From: Phycisphaeraceae bacterium
Lineage (GTDB): Bacteria > Planctomycetota > Phycisphaerae > Phycisphaerales > UBA1924
Direction: 5' to 3'
Assembly (NCBI GenBank): GCA_019636695.1
Contig: JAHBXD010000003.1
Location: forward strand, 1 to 64,000
Length of the DNA stretch: 64,000 nucleotides
Below, one piece after another: positions 60,584 to 64,000 of the stretch. The translations under genes and the position numbers were made by a program. The notes beneath the pieces were generated by a model. That model ran no database searches and was not told the origin of the DNA. It saw nothing but the letters and a program-made list of their open reading frames with translations. Numbering within the stretch: position 1 is the stretch's first letter; each line of letters begins with the position of its first letter.

Positions 60584-62410
60584 CTACTCTCCCGTATCCA
60601 GGACGGCCATGAAGGCTTCCTGGGGGATTTCGACTGAGCCGACGCTCTTCATGCGCTTCTTGCCTTCGCGCTGCTTTTCGAGGAGTTTGCGCTTGCGGCT
60701 GACGTCGCCGCCGTAGCACTTTGCGGTGACGTCTTTGCGGAAGCCCTTGATGGTTTCGCGGGCGATGATTTTGCCGCCGATGGCCGCCTGAAGGGGGATT
60801 TCGAACTGGTGGCGGGGGATTTCTTCGCGCAGGCGGACGAGGAGCTGACGGCCGCGGTGTTCGGCGCGGTCGCGGTGGGCGATGAAGGAAAGGGCCTCGA
60901 CGGGTTCGGCGTTAATGAGAATATCGACCTTGACGAGACGATCGTTGCGATAGCCGATGACTTCGTAATCCATCGTGGCGTAGCCGCTGGTCATGCCTTT
61001 GAGCTTGTCGTAGAAATCGTAGATGATTTCGGCGAGCGGGATTTCGAAAGTGATCATCTCGCGCGTTTCGGAGACGAACATCTGGCTCTTATATTCGCCG
61101 CGGCGATCCATGCAGAGTTTCATGATGTCGCCGATGTATTGCTTGGGGAGCATGATTTCGACGCGGCAGATCGGCTCCATGATGTCGATGATGGAGCTGG
61201 GATCGGGAAGGTCGGCGGGATTGTGGACCTCGATTTCTTCGGTGGCGCCGCCCTTGGTGCGCTGGTGAACCTTGTAACTGACGGTGGGCGCGGTCTGGAC
61301 GATTTCGACGCCGCCTTCGCGCTCGAGACGTTCCTGGATGATGTCCATATGGAGCAGGCCGAGGAAGCCGCAGCGGAAGCCGAAGCCGAGGGCCTCGGAA
61401 TGGACGGCTTGATAAGTGAAACTGGCATCGTTGAGCGAGAGTTTTTCGATCGCCTCGCGCAATTGCTCGAAGTCGTTGCCCTTTTTCTCGGTGGTGGCGG
61501 GATAAAAATCGCAGAAGACCATCTGGCGGGGAGGGAGGTAGCCTTCGAGGGGCGCGGCGGCGGGGTCGAGTTCGAGGGTGATGGTGTCGCCGACGCGGAC
61601 ATCAGCGAGGTTTTTGATCGCCGCGACGAGGTAGCCGGTTTCGCCCGGGCCGAGTTCCTTGACCTTGACGGGCTTGGGGGTGTATTTGCCGAGTTCGGTG
61701 ATGGTGTAGGTGCGCTGGAGGCCCATCATGCGGATTTTGTCGCCGACGCGGAGTCGGCCGTCGAACACGCGGACGTAGATGATGACGCCGCGGTAGTCGT
61801 CGTACGTGGCATCGAAGATGAGGGCACGAGACTGGGGGATCGTGCTGGGTCGCGGGCCGGGAAGGCGCTCGCAGATGGCGGCGAGGAGGTCGGGGATGCC
61901 GATGCCGCTTTTGGCACTGACACGGATTGCGGAGAAGGGGTCGATGCCGAGCACCTGCTCGATTTCCTCGGCGATATCGTCGGGACGCGCGGAGGGGAGG
62001 TCAATTTTGTTGAGGACGGGGATGATTTCGAGGTCCTGGCTGATGGCGAGGTAGGCGTTGACGACGGTCTGGGCTTCGACGCCCTGGGTGGCATCGACGA
62101 CGAGAAGGGCGCCTTCGCAGGCTTTGAGGGCACGGGAGACTTCGTAGCCGAAATCGACGTGGCCTGGTGTGTCGATGAAGTTGAGCATGTAGTCCTGGCC
62201 GTCGTGGGTGTGGTAGACGGAGACAGCGGAGGCCTTGATGGTGATGCCGCGTTCGCGCTCGATATCCATCGAGTCGAGGATCTGCTCGCGGGCCTCGCGG
62301 TCAGAGACGGCCTTGGTGGCCTGGAGAAGCCGATCGGCCAGGGTGCTTTTGCCGTGGTCGATGTGGGCGATGATGGAGAAATTACGGATCTGAACGGGTG
62401 TTTCAGCCAT
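60584..62410 (-). CDS. lepA: Elongation factor 4 (LepA)
   Basis: A 608-residue translational GTPase that back-translocates or aids ribosome assembly. G1 is AHIDHGKST; G2/G3 are ERGITIKAS and DTPGHVDF; G4 is NKIDLPSA. The LepA-specific C-terminal domain ends near KRKLLEKQREGKKRMKSVG and VPQEAF-like (SVEIPQEAFMAVL). All domains are intact. ATG 62410 gives the normal length; 26 residues upstream are non-conserved. Confidence 0.97.
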   Translation of the reverse strand: MAETPVQIRNFSIIAHIDHGKSTLADRLLQATKAVSDREAREQILDSMDIERERGITIKASAVSVYHTHDGQDYMLNFIDTPGHVDFGYEVSRALKACEGALLVVDATQGVEAQTVVNAYLAISQDLEIIPVLNKIDLPSARPDDIAEEIEQVLGIDPFSAIRVSAKSGIGIPDLLAAICERLPGPRPSTIPQSRALIFDATYDDYRGVIIYVRVFDGRLRVGDKIRMMGLQRTYTITELGKYTPKPVKVKELGPGETGYLVAAIKNLADVRVGDTITLELDPAAAPLEGYLPPRQMVFCDFYPATTEKKGNDFEQLREAIEKLSLNDASFTYQAVHSEALGFGFRCGFLGLLHMDIIQERLEREGGVEIVQTAPTVSYKVHQRTKGGATEEIEVHNPADLPDPSSIIDIMEPICRVEIMLPKQYIGDIMKLCMDRRGEYKSQMFVSETREMITFEIPLAEIIYDFYDKLKGMTSGYATMDYEVIGYRNDRLVKVDILINAEPVEALSFIAHRDRAEHRGRQLLVRLREEIPRHQFEIPLQAAIGGKIIARETIKGFRKDVTAKCYGGDVSRKRKLLEKQREGKKRMKSVGSVEIPQEAFMAVLDTGE

Positions 62411-62459
62411 GGGCGGGCGATTGTAGGGGGCGCAAGCACCCGGCCCCGGGAAAGAACGC

Positions 62460-64000
62460 TCAGGTACCGGCGACGCGATCAACTTCATCGAGGCTGGTCA
62501 GGCCGTCGGCGGCGAGGCGCCAGCCCGACTGGACCAGGGTGGTGAAGAGGCCCTGCTCGATCACCCGTTTCATCGCCTGGATGCCAGGCTCTTTGAGGAT
62601 GACATCTCGGAGTTCGTCGTTGACATCGAGAAGCTCGAAGATGGCGCGCCTGCCGCGGAAACCGGTGGCTAGGCACTTGGCGCAACCCACGGGGTGGTAG
62701 AGGCTGGCACGCGACTGGAGGAAGCGGCCCATGCGGGTGGATTCGGTCGGGGTGACCGCGACCGCGCGTTTGCAGTTATCGCACAGGACGCGGACGAGGC
62801 GCTGCGCGAGGACGAGGTCGAGCGAACTGGCGACGAGGTAGGGTTCGACCTTGAGATCGAGGAGGCGGAAGACGGCGGCGATCGAGTCTTTGGCGTGGAC
62901 CGTGGAGAAAACGAGGTGGCCGGTCATGGCGGCCTGCATAGCAGTGCGGGCGGTTTCTTCGTCGCGGATCTCGCCGACGAGGATGACGTCGGGATCCTGA
63001 CGCAGAACGCTGCGCAGGAGTTCACCGAAACTCTTGCCTCGGGCTTCGTCTACGGGGAGCTGGGTAGTGCCGTCGAGGGTGTATTCGACGGGGTCTTCGA
63101 TAGTGACGACGTTTTTGGAGTGTCGGTCGATCTCGCGGAGGGCGTTGTAGAGGGTCGTGGTTTTGCCGGAGCCGGTCGGCCCGCAAACGAGGAGGAGGCC
63201 CTGGTCTTGGCGGCAGGTGCGCCGGATGCGATCGAGCATGTAGGGAGCGAGGCCGAGATCGTCGAGCGCGTGGGGAATGTCGCGGCTGTCGAGGATGCGG
63301 ATGACGCTCTTCTGACCGTGGACGCTGGGGGTGAGGCTGACGCGGAATTCGACGCGACGGTCGTCGAGCGAGCAGGAGAAGTGGCCGTCTTGCACGGCGT
63401 CGCGTGCGGCGGGCTTCATGTGGCAGGCGGTGCGGATGAGGCCGACGGCGAGTTCACCGACGCGGGGAGGAAGCTCGGCGATCCAGACCATTTGCCCGTC
63501 GACGCGCATGCGGACGTGGACGGCCTGGGCCTTCGGCTCGACGTGGATGTCGGTCGCTCGGGCCTTGCTGGCGATGCGCATGAGGGCTTTGACGGCGGAT
63601 GGGCCTTCGCCCGGGGCATCGAGCACTTGGGAGGTTTTGCCGTCGGCGGCGATGAGGACGACGCGTTCGGCGTAGTCGCGTTTGGGGGGAAGGTCTTTGA
63701 GGATGCGCATCAGCTCTTTGAGCCAGGCCGGGGCAGCCTCGGCGGAGGGGAGGCGGTCGAGATCGAGATCGGGGGCGGGTTCGGCGGTCAGGCCGTTGTC
63801 TACGGCTTCGACGATGAACTCGGTGGCGCCGACACGCAGGACATCGCCGGATCGGAGGGGGGCGTGAAGGACAGGCTCGCCGTTGAGGCGGATGCCGTTG
63901 CGTGAATCGAGATCGCGGATGCGGAAACCGCCGGCGTCGTCGGGTTCGATGACGCAGTGATGGCGGCTGACGCGGTCGTCCTGAAGGCAGAGCGCATTAC
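62460..64000 (-). CDS. FHA domain fused to GspE/PilB-type secretion ATPase (5' end cut by window)
   Basis: An open frame from the window edge to the stop at 62460, at least 513 residues. It begins inside an FHA domain (RVSRHHCVIEP, then DLDSRNGIRLNGEP and GDVLRVGATEF), which binds phosphothreonine. A short linker leads to the type II/IV secretion ATPase: [16 protein letters not shown] (Walker A), TIEDPVEYTLDG (Asp box), ILVGEIRDEETA (Walker B) and a tetracysteine zinc module (CDNCKRA...GCAKCLATG). The ATPase would drive prepilin assembly; two prepilin-like genes lie in the window. The true start is beyond 64000. Confidence 0.93.
   Translation of the reverse strand, partial: NALCLQDDRVSRHHCVIEPDDAGGFRIRDLDSRNGIRLNGEPVLHAPLRSGDVLRVGATEFIVEAVDNGLTAEPAPDLDLDRLPSAEAAPAWLKELMRILKDLPPKRDYAERVVLIAADGKTSQVLDAPGEGPSAVKALMRIASKARATDIHVEPKAQAVHVRMRVDGQMVWIAELPPRVGELAVGLIRTACHMKPAARDAVQDGHFSCSLDDRRVEFRVSLTPSVHGQKSVIRILDSRDIPHALDDLGLAPYMLDRIRRTCRQDQGLLLVCGPTGSGKTTTLYNALREIDRHSKNVVTIEDPVEYTLDGTTQLPVDEARGKSFGELLRSVLRQDPDVILVGEIRDEETARTAMQAAMTGHLVFSTVHAKDSIAAVFRLLDLKVEPYLVASSLDLVLAQRLVRVLCDNCKRAVAVTPTESTRMGRFLQSRASLYHPVGCAKCLATGFRGRRAIFELLDVNDELRDVILKEPGIQAMKRVIEQGLFTTLVQSGWRLAADGLTSLDEVDRVAGT

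Noticed and set aside
60809..62545. A 578-codon plus-strand open frame antisense to lepA
   Set aside because: LepA is unmistakable on the minus strand; the antisense product is low-complexity Asp/Gly/Val without motifs.
1..64000. tRNA, rRNA and CRISPR arrays
   Set aside because: I looked for the tRNA T-loop (GGTTCGA-type) with matching stems, rRNA motifs and regularly spaced repeats. GGTTCGA-like strings occur only inside coding sequence, and nothing else was convincing.

Overview
The window is high-GC bacterial chromosomal DNA with housekeeping genes throughout and no phage, insertion sequence, CRISPR array, rRNA or recognisable tRNA. Several signs point to a planctomycete, most likely of the Phycisphaerae. 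These are prepilin-type secreted proteins with a Gly-Phe-Thr/Ser N-terminal signature and a downstream Ser-Asn-x-(Lys/Arg)-Gln-Ile segment, a secreted carboxypeptidase ending in a short acidic EF-hand-like (dockerin-type) tail, many lipoproteins and TPR proteins of unknown function, and lineage-restricted hypothetical proteins. The taxonomic call is inference from family resemblance only.

Layout. 0.3-8.8 kb is one minus-strand block: dnaA, murA, dnaB, a membrane TPR-like protein, an RluA-type pseudouridine synthase, rplU and a lipoprotein. 9-21.6 kb alternates strands: a GNAT acetyltransferase, rpmA (far from rplU), rlmN, a three-gene secreted metal-binding-like cluster, a zinc carboxypeptidase, an FAD oxidoreductase/aldo-keto reductase pair and a prepilin-like protein. 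21.6-29.7 kb holds a TPR/DUF3142-like secreted pair, a phosphatase-like lipoprotein, clpX, a SHOCT-like protein, a HAD hydrolase and acylphosphatase. 30.1-34.0 kb is dnaG-rpoD. 34.0-45.3 kb has a 44-residue lipoprotein, a 667-base non-coding stretch, an isolated mraZ with its operator, a glycosyltransferase, an amidohydrolase, a perfect ParB-binding parS site (40,248-40,263) and a thiS-cinA-pfkB-like operon. 45.5-49.8 kb carries a redox locus (MarR regulator with a Cys-rich tail, a thioredoxin-fold protein, a group III truncated haemoglobin), an amidase and a Y-family polymerase; three genes here appear to be transcribed as leaderless mRNAs. 50-60.6 kb contains lipoproteins, a YceI protein, a LolA-like/metallopeptidase pair, a cyclophilin, a second prepilin-like protein and an ECF sigma/anti-sigma pair. 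60.6-64 kb has lepA and a partial FHA-GspE/PilB fusion ATPase.

Replication, translation and envelope genes are mixed as expected near a replication origin: dnaA, dnaB, dnaG, rpoD, mraZ, murA and parS are all present. By eye the plus strand is C-rich over most of 20-49 kb whichever way genes point, and G-rich from about 54 kb on, again regardless of gene direction. That is the pattern seen around an origin. DnaA itself has an altered DNA-recognition signature, and no consensus DnaA boxes are visible.

Start sites were chosen mostly from Shine-Dalgarno (SD) sequences, signal peptides and overlaps; no searches or computations were run, so family names rest on recognised motifs.
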